DNA of 64,000 nucleotides from Rhodobacter sp. SY28-1 (GCF_005222785.1 NZ_STGH01000003.1:434001-498000), one strand, 5' to 3'; positions 17,059 to 26,818 are shown, numbered from the stretch's first letter. Notes: a model not told the origin generated them from the sequence alone. Program-made: numbers and translations.

Positions 17059-18386
17059 TGGAATCGGTGGTTGCGGCTCTTGGCGGTACGGCCTGGACGG
17101 TGGTGTTCTTCGTCATCGCGCTGTCGGTGATCGTCTTCGTCCATGAATACGGCCACTACATCGTGGGTCGCTGGTCGGGCATCCATTCCGAGGTGTTCTC
17201 GGTGGGCTTCGGGCCGGTCCTGTTCAGCCGCACGGATAAGCGTGGCACGAAATGGCAGATCGCGGCGATCCCGTTCGGGGGGTATGTGAAATTTCTTGGG
17301 GATGCGGATGCGTCCTCGGTCCGATCGAGTGACGTGTCCGGATTTTCGGCGGAGGAGCGGCGGCATACCATGGCCGGTGCCCCGCTCTGGGCGCGCGCGG
17401 CGACGGTGGCCGCGGGTCCGGTGTTCAACTTCATCCTGACGTTCGTGCTTCTGGCCGGGCTTGCGTTTGCGGTTGGAATCCCGACGGCCGAGCCGACAGT
17501 GGGAAAGATCCGGCCGATCCCCTACGACGGGGCCGCGCTGGCGGAAGGGGACGTGATCCTTGCGGTCGAAGGCCAGTCGACGCCGGACTGGGAGGCGTTC
17601 AACGCTGCCGCGGATGCGGCGGTCGGCAAGACCGAGCTGGCCTATACAGTGCGGCGCGGGACGGATGAGATCGTGGTCTCGGGTCCGCATCCGCAGGCGC
17701 CGATCATTGGCGAGGTGCAGATCAGGTCAGCCGCCATCGACGCTGGTCTGCAGGAAGGCGATGTGATCCTGAAGGCCGGCGGCAAGGACGTCCGGGTGTT
17801 CTCGGAGCTTCCCGAGATCGTCGCGGCCAGCAAGGGGCAGCCGGTGACCCTGACGGTCTGGCGGAATGGCGAGACGTTTGACCTTACGCTGACCCCGCGC
17901 ATCCGGACGGTCGATGACGGCAATGGCGGGTTCACCGAACGTTACCTGCTTGGGCTGTACTCGGGGATGTTCTTCGAACCTGCCGTCCGCAGCGTCGGCC
18001 CGTGGGAGGCCGTCACGGGTGCCGCGCAGTCGATGTGGCTGATGACGACGACGACCTTTTCCGGGCTGTCGCACATGATTCAGGGGGCGATCAGCAGCTG
18101 CAACCTGTCGGGGGCCATCGGCATGGCCGAGACGGCGGGCGATGCCGCGCGGAACGGTGCGGTCAGTTTCGTCAGCATGCTGGCGATCCTGTCGCTGGGC
18201 GTCGGAATCCTCAACCTGTTCCCGATCCCGGTGCTGGATGGCGGGCATCTGGTGTTCTACGCCTACGAGGCCGTGACACGGCGGAAACCGTCGGAACGCG
18301 CGCTGCGGGTGTTGATGACGGTCGGTCTGACAGTGGTCCTGTCGATCATGCTGTTCGGACTGAGCCGCGACCTGCTTTGCCAGTAG
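17058..18386 (+). CDS. rseP: RIP metalloprotease RseP (site-2 protease)
   Basis: Intramembrane zinc protease that cuts anti-sigma factors and remnant signal peptides. The metal motif HEYGH is at residues 29-33 within the first helix, two PDZ-like segments follow (about 125-285), and VLDGGHLVFYAYE forms the second catalytic element. The start ATG at 17058 overlaps the dxr stop; a GTG three bases earlier is an alternative. Usual position between dxr and bamA. Confidence 0.95.
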   Translation: MESVVAALGGTAWTVVFFVIALSVIVFVHEYGHYIVGRWSGIHSEVFSVGFGPVLFSRTDKRGTKWQIAAIPFGGYVKFLGDADASSVRSSDVSGFSAEERRHTMAGAPLWARAATVAAGPVFNFILTFVLLAGLAFAVGIPTAEPTVGKIRPIPYDGAALAEGDVILAVEGQSTPDWEAFNAAADAAVGKTELAYTVRRGTDEIVVSGPHPQAPIIGEVQIRSAAIDAGLQEGDVILKAGGKDVRVFSELPEIVAASKGQPVTLTVWRNGETFDLTLTPRIRTVDDGNGGFTERYLLGLYSGMFFEPAVRSVGPWEAVTGAAQSMWLMTTTTFSGLSHMIQGAISSCNLSGAIGMAETAGDAARNGAVSFVSMLAILSLGVGILNLFPIPVLDGGHLVFYAYEAVTRRKPSERALRVLMTVGLTVVLSIMLFGLSRDLLCQ

Positions 18387-18463
18387 CACGGTCCTGACGT
18401 CCGGATTGGCTGGGCGCACCCGGTCCGCCCACCTTTGCCGTTATACCACAACATCTTGCAAAG

Positions 18464-18515
18464 TTATCCACAAGGACCGCAGGCTTTTGACAAAGCTTTG
18501 CTTTCCCGGTAACCA
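18464..18515 (+). promoter_or_regulatory. Putative bamA promoter with an adjacent DnaA box
   Basis: TTGACA (18487-18492) and TAACCA (18510-18515) are separated by 17 bases, a good sigma-70 arrangement about 33 bases upstream of the bamA ATG. Just upstream lies TTATCCACA (18464-18472), a perfect DnaA box. It suggests that bamA has its own promoter despite its place in the cluster. Confidence 0.5.
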
Positions 18516-18548
18516 GTCCGGAAAGAATAATTTCGGCGAGGATGTACT

Positions 18549-20891
18549 ATGCGGATGACCCAGAGCGTGGCCAAGGGGCGGTCTGCCCGGGCAAGGTCAA
18601 GGGCTCGTCTGCTGGCGACGGCGGTTTTCATCGGCGCCGCAACGGTTTCGCAGCCGTTCCTCCATCCGGCCTTCGCGCAGGTCTTTTCGTTTTCGAACGT
18701 GACCATCGAAGGCAATGAGCGGGTCGATGCGGCGACCATCCTCAACTATGCCGGAATCAAGCGCGGCGAAGAGGTTTCGGCGGCGCAGCTGAACGACGCC
18801 TATCAGCGAATCCTGAACTCGAATCTGTTCGAAACTGTCGAGCTGGTGCCACAGGGATCGACGCTGCTGATCCGGGTGCAGGAATACCCGATCGTCAACG
18901 TGATCAGCATTGAGGGCAACAAGCGCCTGAAGGATGAACGGCTGGCCGAACTGATCCAGTCGCAGCCGCGCCGTGTCTATTCGCCGGCGCTGGCGGAATC
19001 GGACGCTGCCGCCATTGCCGAGGCCTATCGCGTGGCGGGTCGTCTCGCGGCGCAGGTGACGCCGAAGATCATCCGGCGCAATGACAACCGGGTCGACCTG
19101 GTGTTCGAGATCACCGAAGGCCGCGTCGTCGAGATCGAGCGGCTGTCCTTTGTCGGCAACAAGGCTTTTTCGGATCGCCGTCTGCGGCAGGTCCTGGAAA
19201 CCAAGCAGGCCGGGTTCCTGCGCAACCTGATCCAGCGCGACACCTATGTCGCCGAGCGGCTGGAGCTGGACCGCAAGGTCCTGACCGACTTCTACCTGTC
19301 GCGCGGCTATATCGATTTCCAGATCCTGGATGCCAGCGCCGAAGTCAGCCGCGAGCGGGACGCGACCTTCGTGACCTTCACGGTGCGTGAAGGCCTGCCC
19401 TACACGATCGGCAACATCAGCACGGTGTCCGAGGTCGAGGGGCTGGACGCGGCCGAATTCGAGGCGGTACAGAAGATCCGGACGGGGCAGACCTACAGCC
19501 CGCTCCTGATCGACAACAACATCACCCGGATGGAGACTCTGGCCCTGAAGAAGGGGCTGAACTTCATCCGCGTCGAGCCGCGCATCACCCGCAATGACCG
19601 GGGCCAGGCGGTCGACATCGAGTTCGCGATCGTGCGCGGCGAGCGGGTGTTCGTCGAGCGGATCGACATCGAAGGCAACACGACCACGCTGGACCAGGTG
19701 ATCCGGCGCCAGTTCCGCACCAGCGAAGGCGACCCCTTCAACCCGCGCGAAATCCGCCAGGCGGCGGAACGCATCCGGGCGCTCGGCTTCTTCTCGGATG
19801 CGCAGGTCAACGCCGAACAGGGGTCCGCAGCGGACCAGGTCGTCGTCAACGTCGACGTCGAAGAGCAGCCGACCGGCTCGCTGAGCTTTGGCCTGAGCTA
19901 TTCCGTGGCGACCGGGACCGGTATCAATGTCGGGTTCTCGGAAACCAACTTCCTTGGACGCGGCCAGAGATTGTCGGCATCCATCTCGACCGCCGACAGC
20001 AACCAGAATTCCAGCTTCAGCTTCACCGAACCGGCGTTCCTGGGCCGGGATCTGAGCTTTACGATCGGCGCCTTTTACCGGACCTCGGAATCCGACTTCT
20101 CGGTCTATGACACGCGGAACATCGGCTTCACCACCGGCATCGGTTTTCCGGTCGGCGAGCAGTCGACCCTCGACCTGCGGATCGGCGTCGCCGAGGACAA
20201 GCTGTTCAACTATGAGGGCGACTCGCCGATTATCCAGGCTGAAGAGGCGCGAGGCGCTTTGACGACAGTGTCAGTGGGCTACACGTACGAATTCGACAAC
20301 CGCATCACGGGCCTGAACCCGAAAGGCGGGGTTCTGCTGCGCTTTGGTCAGGAATTCGCGGGGCTGGGCGGCGACAACGAATACATCGAGACTACGGCGC
20401 TGGCGCTGGCCGAAACCAAGGTGCTGAACGAGGAAGTGACGCTGCGCGCGATCTTCGAAGGCGGGGCGATCACATCATTGGGGGGCAATGTCACGCGTGT
20501 GACCGACCGATTCTTCGGGAGTGGCAAGATCCGCGGGTTCGAACCGAATGGGATCGGGCCGCGCGATCTGGGCGCTACCGACCAGGATGCGCTTGGCGGG
20601 AACATGTTCGCTGTCGCGCGGTTTGAGGCGGACTTCCCGTTGGGCTTGCCGGAAGAATACGGCATCACGGGTGGGGCGTTCTTCGACGTCGGCTCGGTCT
20701 GGAGCCTGGACAACACCGCTGGGGCAGGCGGAACGGTTGATGACGGATTCAACCCGCGTGCTACGGTGGGCCTGTCCGTGTTCTGGACGACCCCGATTGG
20801 TCCGCTGCGGTTCAACTTCAGCCGCGCCCTTGTCAAGGAAGACTACGACAAGGAACAGTCGTTCGACCTGACCGTCTCGACCAAGTTCTGA
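18549..20891 (+). CDS. bamA: Outer membrane protein assembly factor BamA
   Basis: Essential outer-membrane insertase of 780 residues. It has a long N-terminal signal region ending around HPAFAQ, five POTRA repeats (about 45-440, for example VFSFSNVTIEGNERVD), and a C-terminal 16-strand barrel with the (V/I)RGF-type loop as KIRGFEPNGIG. The last residue is Phe, as usual for the barrel. It follows rseP after a 162-base gap containing a promoter candidate and is 2 bases from ompH. Confidence 0.96.
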   Translation: MRMTQSVAKGRSARARSRARLLATAVFIGAATVSQPFLHPAFAQVFSFSNVTIEGNERVDAATILNYAGIKRGEEVSAAQLNDAYQRILNSNLFETVELVPQGSTLLIRVQEYPIVNVISIEGNKRLKDERLAELIQSQPRRVYSPALAESDAAAIAEAYRVAGRLAAQVTPKIIRRNDNRVDLVFEITEGRVVEIERLSFVGNKAFSDRRLRQVLETKQAGFLRNLIQRDTYVAERLELDRKVLTDFYLSRGYIDFQILDASAEVSRERDATFVTFTVREGLPYTIGNISTVSEVEGLDAAEFEAVQKIRTGQTYSPLLIDNNITRMETLALKKGLNFIRVEPRITRNDRGQAVDIEFAIVRGERVFVERIDIEGNTTTLDQVIRRQFRTSEGDPFNPREIRQAAERIRALGFFSDAQVNAEQGSAADQVVVNVDVEEQPTGSLSFGLSYSVATGTGINVGFSETNFLGRGQRLSASISTADSNQNSSFSFTEPAFLGRDLSFTIGAFYRTSESDFSVYDTRNIGFTTGIGFPVGEQSTLDLRIGVAEDKLFNYEGDSPIIQAEEARGALTTVSVGYTYEFDNRITGLNPKGGVLLRFGQEFAGLGGDNEYIETTALALAETKVLNEEVTLRAIFEGGAITSLGGNVTRVTDRFFGSGKIRGFEPNGIGPRDLGATDQDALGGNMFAVARFEADFPLGLPEEYGITGGAFFDVGSVWSLDNTAGAGGTVDDGFNPRATVGLSVFWTTPIGPLRFNFSRALVKEDYDKEQSFDLTVSTKF

Positions 20892-20893
20892 CG

Positions 20894-21454
20894 ATGGGCG
20901 GGCGGCGCGGAAACGGGCCCGGCTGGTTGCGGGCCTGCGTCTTCGCGTGTCTGGTGGCATTCGGGCCTCCGGCTGTTGCGCAGGAGGCGCCGGTGCCGCT
21001 CCTGACGCTGGATCAGGATCGTTTGTTTCTGGAATCGGATTTCGGCAAGGCAGTGGTCGAACGCGAGCGTGCGGCCTCTGCCGCGCTTGAGCAGGAGAAC
21101 CGCAAGATCGAGGCGGAACTGGTCGCCGAGGAACGTGCGCTGACCGACGCCAGGGCAACCCTGACGCCCGAGGATTTCGCCGCCAAGGCGGCGGCCTTCG
21201 ACGAGAAAGTGGAACGCATCCGCGCCGAGCAGGATGCAAAGGCCAGCCGTCTGACCGAGGGGCGCGACAAGGACCGGAAGGCGTTCCTTGACGTCGCCGT
21301 CCCGGTTCTGGGCCAGCTTCTGAGCGACAAGAAGGCGACGGCGATTCTGGACAAGAACCTTGTCATCCTGTCGCTGTCGGCGGTGGACATCACGGAGGAA
21401 GCCATCGCGCGGGTGAATGTCGCGCTGGCAGAGAAGCCCGCACCGGCACCCTGA
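20894..21454 (+). CDS. OmpH/Skp-family periplasmic chaperone
   Basis: Carries unfolded outer-membrane proteins to the BAM complex. The protein has 186 residues with a signal peptide (to about residue 27, PPAVAQ) and a central long charged coiled coil rich in Glu, Arg, Ala and Lys. It lies directly behind bamA, as in most Gram-negatives, where it is called skp or ompH. The primary sequence is weakly conserved, so the call relies on context and coiled-coil character. Confidence 0.85.
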   Translation: MGGRRGNGPGWLRACVFACLVAFGPPAVAQEAPVPLLTLDQDRLFLESDFGKAVVERERAASAALEQENRKIEAELVAEERALTDARATLTPEDFAAKAAAFDEKVERIRAEQDAKASRLTEGRDKDRKAFLDVAVPVLGQLLSDKKATAILDKNLVILSLSAVDITEEAIARVNVALAEKPAPAP

Positions 21455-21530
21455 CCAACTTGTGCCATCCTGCGCGACTTGCTAGCTAGACCGAAAGCCG
21501 TTTGGTTGAAGGCCGGGAAGGGGTGACACA

Positions 21531-21992
21531 ATGGATGCTGCTGCTGCGACACATGCCGATCTGGACCTGATCCAGCGGATCATTCCGCATCGGTATCCAT
21601 TCCTCTTGATCGACAAGGTGCGGGACATCGTGATCAACGAGTCCTGCGTCGGCATCAAGTGCATCACCCTGAACGAGCCGCAGTTCCAGGGCCATTTCCC
21701 GGGCATGCCGATCTTTCCCGGCGTGATGATCATCGAGGCGATGGCGCAGACAAGCGGTGTCCTGGTCGGGCTGTCGATGGATCTGGTCGACAAGAATGCC
21801 AAGGTCTTCTTCATGGGCGTGGACGGGGTGAAGTTTCGTCGCAAGGTCGTGCCGGGCGATGTGCTGGAGCTGCACGTCAAGGCGCTGCGTGGCGGGGGCC
21901 GGGTCTGGAAGTTCGAAGGCCGCGCGATGGTCGAGGGCGAGCTGGCCTGCGAGGCCACGTTCATGGCGATGTTCGACGTTGCGAAGGCGTGA
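21531..21992 (+). CDS. fabZ: 3-hydroxyacyl-ACP dehydratase FabZ
   Basis: Dehydrates 3-hydroxyacyl-ACP in fatty-acid elongation. The hot-dog fold of 153 residues has the catalytic His55 in [12 protein letters not shown] and Glu69 in MIIEAMAQ. It lies between ompH and lpxA, the usual place, where it competes with LpxA for hydroxyacyl-ACP and so balances phospholipid against lipid A. Confidence 0.97.
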   Translation: MDAAAATHADLDLIQRIIPHRYPFLLIDKVRDIVINESCVGIKCITLNEPQFQGHFPGMPIFPGVMIIEAMAQTSGVLVGLSMDLVDKNAKVFFMGVDGVKFRRKVVPGDVLELHVKALRGGGRVWKFEGRAMVEGELACEATFMAMFDVAKA

Positions 21993-22000
21993 GCCGGGGC

Positions 22001-22807
22001 ATGTTCATTCATCCATCGGCGCGCATCCATCCCTCTGCCGTGGTCGAGACCGGCGCGGTCGTCGGTGAGGGCTGCGTGGTCGGTCCCTTCTCGCTGATCG
22101 GGCCCGAGGTGGTTCTGGGTGCGCGGGTTGAGATCAAGTCACATGCGGTGGTGACGGGCTGGACCGAGATCGGCGACGAGACGGTGATCTTTCCCTTCGC
22201 CACGGTGGGCGAAGTGCCGCAGGATCTGAAGTATCACGGCGAGCATACGCGGTTGATCGTGGGCAAGCGCTGCCGGATCCGCGAGGCGGCGACGCTGAAC
22301 ACGGGGACAGATGGCGGCGGCGGGGTGACTCGTGTCGGCGACGATGTCCTGATCATGACCGGGGCCCATGTCGGGCACGATGCGCAGATCGGCGACCGGG
22401 TGATCCTGGTGAACAACGTGGCCATCGCGGGGCATTGCGTGCTGGGGGACGACGTAATCGTGGGCGGGTTGTCCGGCGTGCACCAATGGGTGCGCATCGG
22501 CCAGGGCGCGATCATCGGAGCGGTGACGATGGTCACGAACGATGTCATTCCCTATGGCCTGGTGCAGGCCCCTCGGGGTGAGTTGGACGGGCTGAATCTG
22601 GTGGGTCTGAAGCGGCGGGGCGTGGACCGCGCCGGGATCACCGCCTTGCGGGCCGCCTATCAGACGCTGGCGCAGGAAGACGGCAGTTTCCTGGACCGCG
22701 CCCGCAAACTGGCCGAGGAGAGCGACAATCCCCTGGTCCGCGAGATTGCCGATTTCATCCTGTCGAAGTCCGACCGCAGCTTCCTGACCCCGAAGGGCGG
22801 CCGGTGA
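22001..22807 (+). CDS. lpxA: UDP-N-acetylglucosamine acyltransferase LpxA
   Basis: First step of lipid A synthesis. The protein has 268 residues with left-handed beta-helix hexapeptide repeats in the first two thirds (HPSAVVETGAVVGEGCVVG and so on) and the catalytic His in GAHVGHDAQIGD. The C-terminal helical domain follows. The ATG at 22001 starts the repeat immediately; a GTG at 21989 would add four residues. It overlaps lpxI by 4 bases. Confidence 0.96.
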   Translation: MFIHPSARIHPSAVVETGAVVGEGCVVGPFSLIGPEVVLGARVEIKSHAVVTGWTEIGDETVIFPFATVGEVPQDLKYHGEHTRLIVGKRCRIREAATLNTGTDGGGGVTRVGDDVLIMTGAHVGHDAQIGDRVILVNNVAIAGHCVLGDDVIVGGLSGVHQWVRIGQGAIIGAVTMVTNDVIPYGLVQAPRGELDGLNLVGLKRRGVDRAGITALRAAYQTLAQEDGSFLDRARKLAEESDNPLVREIADFILSKSDRSFLTPKGGR

Positions 22808-23607
22808 AGACGGCGGTCATAGCAGGACAGGGGCGGTTGCCTGCAGCGCTGGCGGCGGCGATGACTGAGGCTCCGCTTGTCGCCGCGATGGACGGGTTCG
22901 CGCCCGAGGGGCTGACGGTCGATCTGACCTTCCGGGTCGAACGGCTGGTACCCTTCCTGCGCGCGCTGGAACGGGATGGCGTGGGCCAGGTTGTCTTTGC
23001 CGGGGCGGTGACGCGCCCGAGGCTGGACCCGGCGCTGCTGGATGAGGGCACAGCGGGCCTTTTGCCACGGCTGATGCAGGCGATGGCGGCGGGCGACGAT
23101 GCGACCTTGCGCGCGGTGATCGGCATTTTCGAGGAGTTCGGCTTCGCGGTCGTGGGCGTCGAGACGATTGCGCCCGCGCTGTTGCCGGGGGCAGGGGTTC
23201 TGGCGGGCACCGTCTCGGCGCGGGACGAGGCCGATGCAGACCGGGCTGCGGCGATTGTCACGGCGCTTGGCGCGGTGGATGTCGGGCAGGGGGCCGTGGT
23301 GGCGCAGGGGCTGTGCCTGGGGGTCGAGGCGCTTCCCGGCACCGATGTCCTGCTCGCTCAGGTGGCAGGGATCGGCGCGTTGCGGCCCGACCCGGCGCGG
23401 GGGCGGGGCGTGTTCTACAAGGCGGCGAAGCCCGGTCAGGACCGCCGGATCGATCTGCCGACCATCGGGCCGGATACCTTGCGCGCGGCTGCGGTGGCAG
23501 GCCTGGGCGGGATCGCCTTCGAGGCCGGGTCGGTCATTTGTCTGGACCTGAGCGAGATGCAGCGGCTGGCGCGGGACCTGGGCCTTTTCCTCTGGGCGCG
23601 GGGATGA
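22804..23607 (+). CDS. lpxI: UDP-2,3-diacylglucosamine diphosphatase LpxI
   Basis: Hydrolyses UDP-2,3-diacylglucosamine to lipid X in those bacteria that lack LpxH, and stands here exactly between lpxA and lpxB. 267 residues, GTG start overlapping the lpxA stop (GTGA). Family features are the N-terminal MKTAVIAGQGRLPAALA and the C-terminal VICLDLSEMQRLARDLGLFL region. No lpxH candidate is seen in the window. Confidence 0.93.
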   Translation: MKTAVIAGQGRLPAALAAAMTEAPLVAAMDGFAPEGLTVDLTFRVERLVPFLRALERDGVGQVVFAGAVTRPRLDPALLDEGTAGLLPRLMQAMAAGDDATLRAVIGIFEEFGFAVVGVETIAPALLPGAGVLAGTVSARDEADADRAAAIVTALGAVDVGQGAVVAQGLCLGVEALPGTDVLLAQVAGIGALRPDPARGRGVFYKAAKPGQDRRIDLPTIGPDTLRAAAVAGLGGIAFEAGSVICLDLSEMQRLARDLGLFLWARG

Positions 23608-23640
23608 TCCGCGGCGGGCGCATCGCTTGGCTCTCGCAGT

Positions 23641-23671
23641 GCTCTTCGCAGGGCGCGGCGCAGCGAAGAGC
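23641..23671 (+). repeat. Hairpin in the lpxI-lpxB gap
   Basis: Perfect 9-base arms GCTCTTCGC (23641-23649) and GCGAAGAGC (23663-23671) around a 13-base loop, ending 15 bases before the lpxB ATG. The 79-base gap is unusual in an operon whose other lipid A genes overlap or nearly do. No T-run follows, so a translational or mRNA-stability role is more likely than termination. Confidence 0.5.
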
Positions 23672-23686
23672 GGTCGAAGACCTGCG

Positions 23687-24817
23687 ATGAGCGGTCCGTT
23701 GAAACTGTTCCTGATCGCTGGGGAGCCTTCGGGTGATCGGCTTGGGGCGGCGCTGATGGCGGGGCTGCGGTCCATGGGGCCAGTGGAGTACGCGGGCGTC
23801 GGCGGGCCGCTGATGCAGGGCGAGGGGCTGGAGAGCCTTTTCCCGATGGAGGAACTGTCGGTGATGGGCATCGCCGAGGTGCTGCCGAAGTATCGCCACC
23901 TGAAGCGCCGGATTCGTGAGGCGGCAGAGGCGGCCCTTGCCTCGGGCGCCGAGGCGCTGGTGACGATCGACAGCCCGGATTTCTGCCTGCGGGTGGCGAA
24001 GATCGTCAAGGCAGCGCGGCCCGAAATGCGCACGATCCACTATGTCGCGCCGTCCGTCTGGGCCTGGCGACCGGGTCGGGCGGTGAAGATGGCGGGGGTG
24101 ATCGACCATGTGCTGGCGCTCTTGCCCTTCGAGCCGCCCTATATGACCGCGGCCGGCATGACCTGCGATTTCGTCGGCCATCCGGTTGTGGCCGAACCGC
24201 TTGCATCGCCAGAGGAGCGGGCGGGGTTTGCGGGTGAGGGGCCGCTGATCCTCGTCCTACCCGGTTCGCGGCGCAGCGAGGTGTCCCGGCTGGCCCCGGT
24301 CTTCGGTGAGGTGATCGGTCGCCTGAAGGCCCGTCATCCGGACCTGCGTGTGGCCTTGCCGACCGTGCGCGGCGTGGCGGGTCTGGTGCGGGACCTGACC
24401 TCCACCTGGCCCGTCGCGCCGCAGATCATCGAGGATGCCGCTGCCAAGCGGGGTGCCTTTGCAGCAGCGGATGTCGCGCTGGCGGCCTCGGGGACGGTGT
24501 CGCTGGAGTTGGCGGCGAATGGCTGCCCGATGGTGATCGCCTATGACATGCACTGGGTCAGCTGGTGGCTGATGCAACGCGCGTCGCTGATCGACACGGT
24601 GACGCTGGTCAACCTGGTCAGCGAGACGCGCATCGTCCCGGAATTCCTGGGCCCCGCCTGCCGCGCCGATGCCATTGCCCCGGCACTGGAGGCGGTGCTG
24701 GCCGACCCGACGGCGCAGAAAGAGGCGATGGCAGTGACGATGCAGCGGCTGGGGCAGGGCGGTGAGGCCCCTGGCCTCAGGGCTGCGCGTTCGGTGCTGG
24801 GGGCGCTTCGCCGTTGA
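23687..24817 (+). CDS. lpxB: Lipid-A-disaccharide synthase LpxB
   Basis: Joins lipid X and UDP-diacylglucosamine to form the lipid A disaccharide at the inner membrane. The protein has 376 residues of GT-B type. The N-terminal LFLIAGEPSGDRLGAALM and the central PSVWAWRPGRAVKMA are family hallmarks, and PGSRRSEVSRL marks the nucleotide side. The ATG at 23687 fits the family start. It ends the envelope cluster and overlaps the convergent DUF2059 gene by 41 bases. Confidence 0.95.
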   Translation: MSGPLKLFLIAGEPSGDRLGAALMAGLRSMGPVEYAGVGGPLMQGEGLESLFPMEELSVMGIAEVLPKYRHLKRRIREAAEAALASGAEALVTIDSPDFCLRVAKIVKAARPEMRTIHYVAPSVWAWRPGRAVKMAGVIDHVLALLPFEPPYMTAAGMTCDFVGHPVVAEPLASPEERAGFAGEGPLILVLPGSRRSEVSRLAPVFGEVIGRLKARHPDLRVALPTVRGVAGLVRDLTSTWPVAPQIIEDAAAKRGAFAAADVALAASGTVSLELAANGCPMVIAYDMHWVSWWLMQRASLIDTVTLVNLVSETRIVPEFLGPACRADAIAPALEAVLADPTAQKEAMAVTMQRLGQGGEAPGLRAARSVLGALRR

Positions 24818-25271
24818 CGATGGCCAGGACCTGCGGCATCAGCCCGGTCATCTTGTCATTGATCAGCGCCATCACGCCCGGCTGCTGCGCCGCCGTCAGC
24901 TGCGGCAGCTTGGCCAGGACCGACCGGCCCTCGGGCGTGGCGTAGAAGTCGCGCAGCGCGGTGATCTCGCCCAGGGTCATCATGTCGGCCATGATCTGCG
25001 CCTGATCGCGCATCAGCGTGGTCATCGGTTCGGTGAAAGTGTCCAGATAAAGCTGCCGGATCTGCGCGACCTGTTCGTCACTCAGGGTCTGCCCACCTGC
25101 CGCAACCTGTTGCAGGATCGGCTGGTACATGTTTTCGATCACCGCCGACATGTCGAAGCCCTGCAGCGCAAGGTCGACATATTCGGTGGCGACGGCCACC
25201 CGCTCTTCCCGGGTTTCGGCAAGGGCGGGCAGGGGCAGCGCCAGCAGCGCGGCGAGGGCCAGGTGTTTCAA
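24777..25271 (-). CDS. DUF2059 domain protein, exported
   Basis: Predicted periplasmic protein of 164 residues. The signal peptide (MKHLALAALLALPLPALA) is followed by a helical DUF2059 domain (about 40-150). The start is a TTG at 25271 with a GAAAGGAT ribosome site, 4 bases after the mnmA stop, so it is probably co-transcribed with mnmA. The function of DUF2059 is not known to me. The 3' end overlaps lpxB by 41 bases in convergent orientation. Confidence 0.75.
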   Translation of the reverse strand: MKHLALAALLALPLPALAETREERVAVATEYVDLALQGFDMSAVIENMYQPILQQVAAGGQTLSDEQVAQIRQLYLDTFTEPMTTLMRDQAQIMADMMTLGEITALRDFYATPEGRSVLAKLPQLTAAQQPGVMALINDKMTGLMPQVLAIVNGEAPPAPNAQP

Positions 25272-25275
25272 CGGG

Positions 25276-26412
25276 TCATCCTTTCCAGATCCAGCCACCG
25301 CCAAAGATGCGGCTGCCTTCGGGGGCGTAGAACACGCACGCCTGCCCGGCGCTGACCCCGTCTTCGGGGGACAGAAGCTCCACCTCGGCGGTGGTTGGGC
25401 CCGTGGGGCGGATGATCGCCTCGCGCGGGGGGCGGGTGGAGCGGACCTTGACGTGCAGTGGCCACTCCGGACGGCTGTCGAAGGGGGTGTCGCCCAGCCA
25501 GTTGATTTCCTTGACCGGAATAATCCGGGTCGACAGCGCGGCCTTCGGCCCGACGATGACGCGGCGCGTCTCGGGATCAAGCTTCACGACATAAAGGGGT
25601 TCGCCCAGGCCGCCGATCCCCAGGCCCTTGCGCTGGCCGATGGTGTAGTGGATCACGCCCCGGTGCTCACCCAGGACAGTGCCGTCGAGGTCGACGATTT
25701 CGCCGGGATCGGCGGCACCGGGGCGCAGCTTTTCGATGACGGCGGCGTAGTTGCCGTTCGGGACAAAGCAGATGTCCTGGCTGTCGGGCTTGTCCGCGAC
25801 AGGCAGGCCATACTTCGCCGCAAGCGCGCGAGTTTCGGCCTTGGAGGCAAGATGGCCCAGCGGGAAGCGCAGGTAGGACAGCTGTTCCGGCGTGGTCGAG
25901 AACAGGAAATAGCTTTGATCCCGCGCGGGGTCGGCGGCCTGATGCAGCTCGGGTCCCGAGGCCCCAAGCTTGCGCTGGATGTAGTGCCCGGTGGCCATGC
26001 AGTCGGCCTCAAGATCCTTGGCGGTGGCCAGAAGGTCCTTGAACTTCACCCGTTCGTTGCAGCGGATGCAGGGGACGGGCGTGGCACCCGCCAGATAGGC
26101 ATCGGCGAATTCCTCGATCACCGCCTCGCGGAAGGTGTTTTCGTAGTCGAGGACGTAATGCGGAAAGCCCATCGTTTCGGCCACGCGGCGGGCATCGTGG
26201 ATGTCGCGGCCCGCGCAGCAGGCCCCTTTCTTCGCCAGCGCCGCGCCATGGTCATACAGCTGCAGCGTGACGCCTACGACGTCATAGCCTTCCTCGGCCA
26301 GCATCGCGGCCACCACGCTGCTGTCGACACCCCCCGACATGGCGACGACAACCCGCGTCTCGGACGGGGGTTTCGGCAGGCCAAGAGAGTTGAGCGCGAG
26401 GTCGCGGGGCAT
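25276..26412 (-). CDS. mnmA: tRNA-specific 2-thiouridylase MnmA
   Basis: Makes 2-thiouridine at U34 of tRNAs for Lys, Glu and Gln. The PP-loop [16 protein letters not shown] (about 24-39) binds ATP; the catalytic cysteines lie in [11 protein letters not shown] and [11 protein letters not shown]. 378 residues. The ATG at 26412 is chosen by family length; a TTG 33 bases upstream is possible. Conserved partner residues [10 protein letters not shown] are present. Confidence 0.95.
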   Translation of the reverse strand: MPRDLALNSLGLPKPPSETRVVVAMSGGVDSSVVAAMLAEEGYDVVGVTLQLYDHGAALAKKGACCAGRDIHDARRVAETMGFPHYVLDYENTFREAVIEEFADAYLAGATPVPCIRCNERVKFKDLLATAKDLEADCMATGHYIQRKLGASGPELHQAADPARDQSYFLFSTTPEQLSYLRFPLGHLASKAETRALAAKYGLPVADKPDSQDICFVPNGNYAAVIEKLRPGAADPGEIVDLDGTVLGEHRGVIHYTIGQRKGLGIGGLGEPLYVVKLDPETRRVIVGPKAALSTRIIPVKEINWLGDTPFDSRPEWPLHVKVRSTRPPREAIIRPTGPTTAEVELLSPEDGVSAGQACVFYAPEGSRIFGGGWIWKG

Positions 26413-26536
26413 CACGATTGTCCGGGTTACGGGAATGATGGGCAATATATGAAAATGCTGTGCACTCTCAATCCCCTGTTTCAGGATTGATTAAGCCTGT
26501 TCGGTCATTCTGCCAGAAATGAGCGAGGGAACCGTG

Positions 26537-26815
26537 ATGTTTCTCAAGAAAGTCGACGGGCCAAGGCAGGTGACCCTGCCGGATGGCAGCATTCTGACCC
26601 GGGCCGACCTGCCCCCGGGCGACACCCGCCGCTGGGTGGCCAGCCGGAAGGCGGTGGTGGTCAAGGCGGTGGTCTATGGCTTGATCCCCGAAAAGGAAGC
26701 GCTGGAACGCTATGCCCTGTCCGAGGAAGAGTTCGGTCTCTGGCGGTCAGCGGCGTTGAAGCATGGCGAGGATGGCCTGAAAGTCACGGCGATCCGGAAA
26801 TACAGACAACTTTAG
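26537..26815 (+). CDS. sciP: CtrA inhibitor SciP (DUF1153)
   Basis: Small DNA-binding cofactor that represses CtrA-activated promoters in alphaproteobacteria. 92 residues from ATG 26537, which has a GAGGGA ribosome site 6 bases before it; an upstream ATG at 26519 has none. TLPDGSILTRADLPPGDTRRW and the following helix-turn-helix are family hallmarks. It lies 96 bases ahead of ctrA in the same orientation, so regulator and modulator are neighbours. Confidence 0.93.
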   Translation: MFLKKVDGPRQVTLPDGSILTRADLPPGDTRRWVASRKAVVVKAVVYGLIPEKEALERYALSEEEFGLWRSAALKHGEDGLKVTAIRKYRQL

Positions 26816-26818
26816 ATG

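Noticed and set aside
18413-18433. TGGGCG-N9-CGCCCA stem after rseP as a terminator
   Set aside because: No T-run follows and the arms are only 6 bases; bamA may be read through from rseP.
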